NCBI GenBank assembly: GCA_030830385.1
Contig: JAURNA010000085.1
Location: forward strand, 1 to 5,530
Direction of reading: 5' to 3'
Source of the DNA: Crocinitomicaceae bacterium
Lineage (GTDB): Bacteria; Bacteroidota; Bacteroidia; Flavobacteriales_D; Crocinitomicaceae
DNA: 5,530 nucleotides
Each line of letters opens with the position of its first letter. The stretch's first letter is position 1. Under the pieces are notes generated by a model that had not been told where the DNA came from, searched no databases, and saw only the letters and a list, made by a program, of their open reading frames with translations. The translations under genes were made by a program, and so were the position numbers. Shown here in pieces: positions 5,507-5,530 of this stretch.

Positions 5507-5530
5507 ATGGAGGAAAAGAAAGACATATAC
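5507..5530 (+). CDS. ftsI: Start of probable ftsI (penicillin-binding protein 3), cut by right edge
   Basis: Only eight codons are visible (MEEKKDIY), beginning 3 nt after the ftsL stop. AAGGTGG about 11 nt before the ATG is a good ribosome binding site. Bacteroidota FtsI proteins commonly begin with a short lysine-rich stretch ahead of their first membrane helix, and ftsI follows ftsL in dcw clusters. It would be the septal peptidoglycan transpeptidase. The name is from gene order; the visible residues cannot prove it. Confidence 0.6.

Noticed and set aside
1..5530. Mobile elements, CRISPR arrays, toxin-antitoxin or defence genes, tRNA or rRNA
   Set aside because: No transposase or integrase frames, no repeat-spacer pattern, no clover-leaf or rRNA-like stretch was seen; nearly all of the sequence is explained by core genes.

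Overview
The window is a stretch of ordinary chromosomal core genome, most likely from a Bacteroidota bacterium and perhaps a Flavobacteriales-like lineage. Four things point there: the MraZ/RsmH/short FtsL-like order at the head of a dcw (division and cell wall) cluster, a FtsL-like protein of the Bacteroidota type, two good matches to the Bacteroidota sigma promoter (TTG or TTTG, about 19 nt, TAnnTTTG), and weak or A-rich ribosome binding sites on several genes. The order or family is an inference; only the phylum is well supported.

Layout. Left part, minus strand, read right to left: an EamA-type (DMT) membrane transporter (3483-2557), then 16 nt later a GT-C/GT39-like polytopic glycosyltransferase (2540-1119). 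After a 90-nt gap holding a strong promoter come rplU (L21, 1028-717) and rpmA (L27, 684-415). These end at a clear rho-independent terminator (about 391-367), followed by the start of serS (seryl-tRNA synthetase, 289 to beyond the left edge). Right part, plus strand: mraZ (3708-4169), rsmH (4156-5070), an ftsL-like gene (5060-5503) and the first eight codons of what is probably ftsI (5507 onward). The first three overlap by 14 and 11 nt and ftsI follows after 3 nt, so they read as one translationally coupled unit.

The two blocks diverge from an AT-rich intergenic region (about 3484-3707) that is the most interesting part of the window. It carries a perfect tandem pair of GTGGTAAAAA units facing mraZ, which look like MraZ operator boxes. 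A second, degenerate pair in the opposite orientation faces the transporter gene. It also holds an 11-bp direct repeat exactly 110 bp apart. A near-perfect Bacteroidota promoter for the transporter overlaps its longest possible 5' end, which argues for a later GTG start.

Together the genes cover ribosome assembly and translation (L21, L27, SerRS) and the start of septal cell-wall synthesis (MraZ regulator, 16S rRNA methyltransferase RsmH, FtsL-like, FtsI). Two envelope membrane proteins of unknown substrate sit between them. I see no mobile element, CRISPR array, tRNA or rRNA, and no convincing new multi-gene system. The points worth a second look are regulatory.
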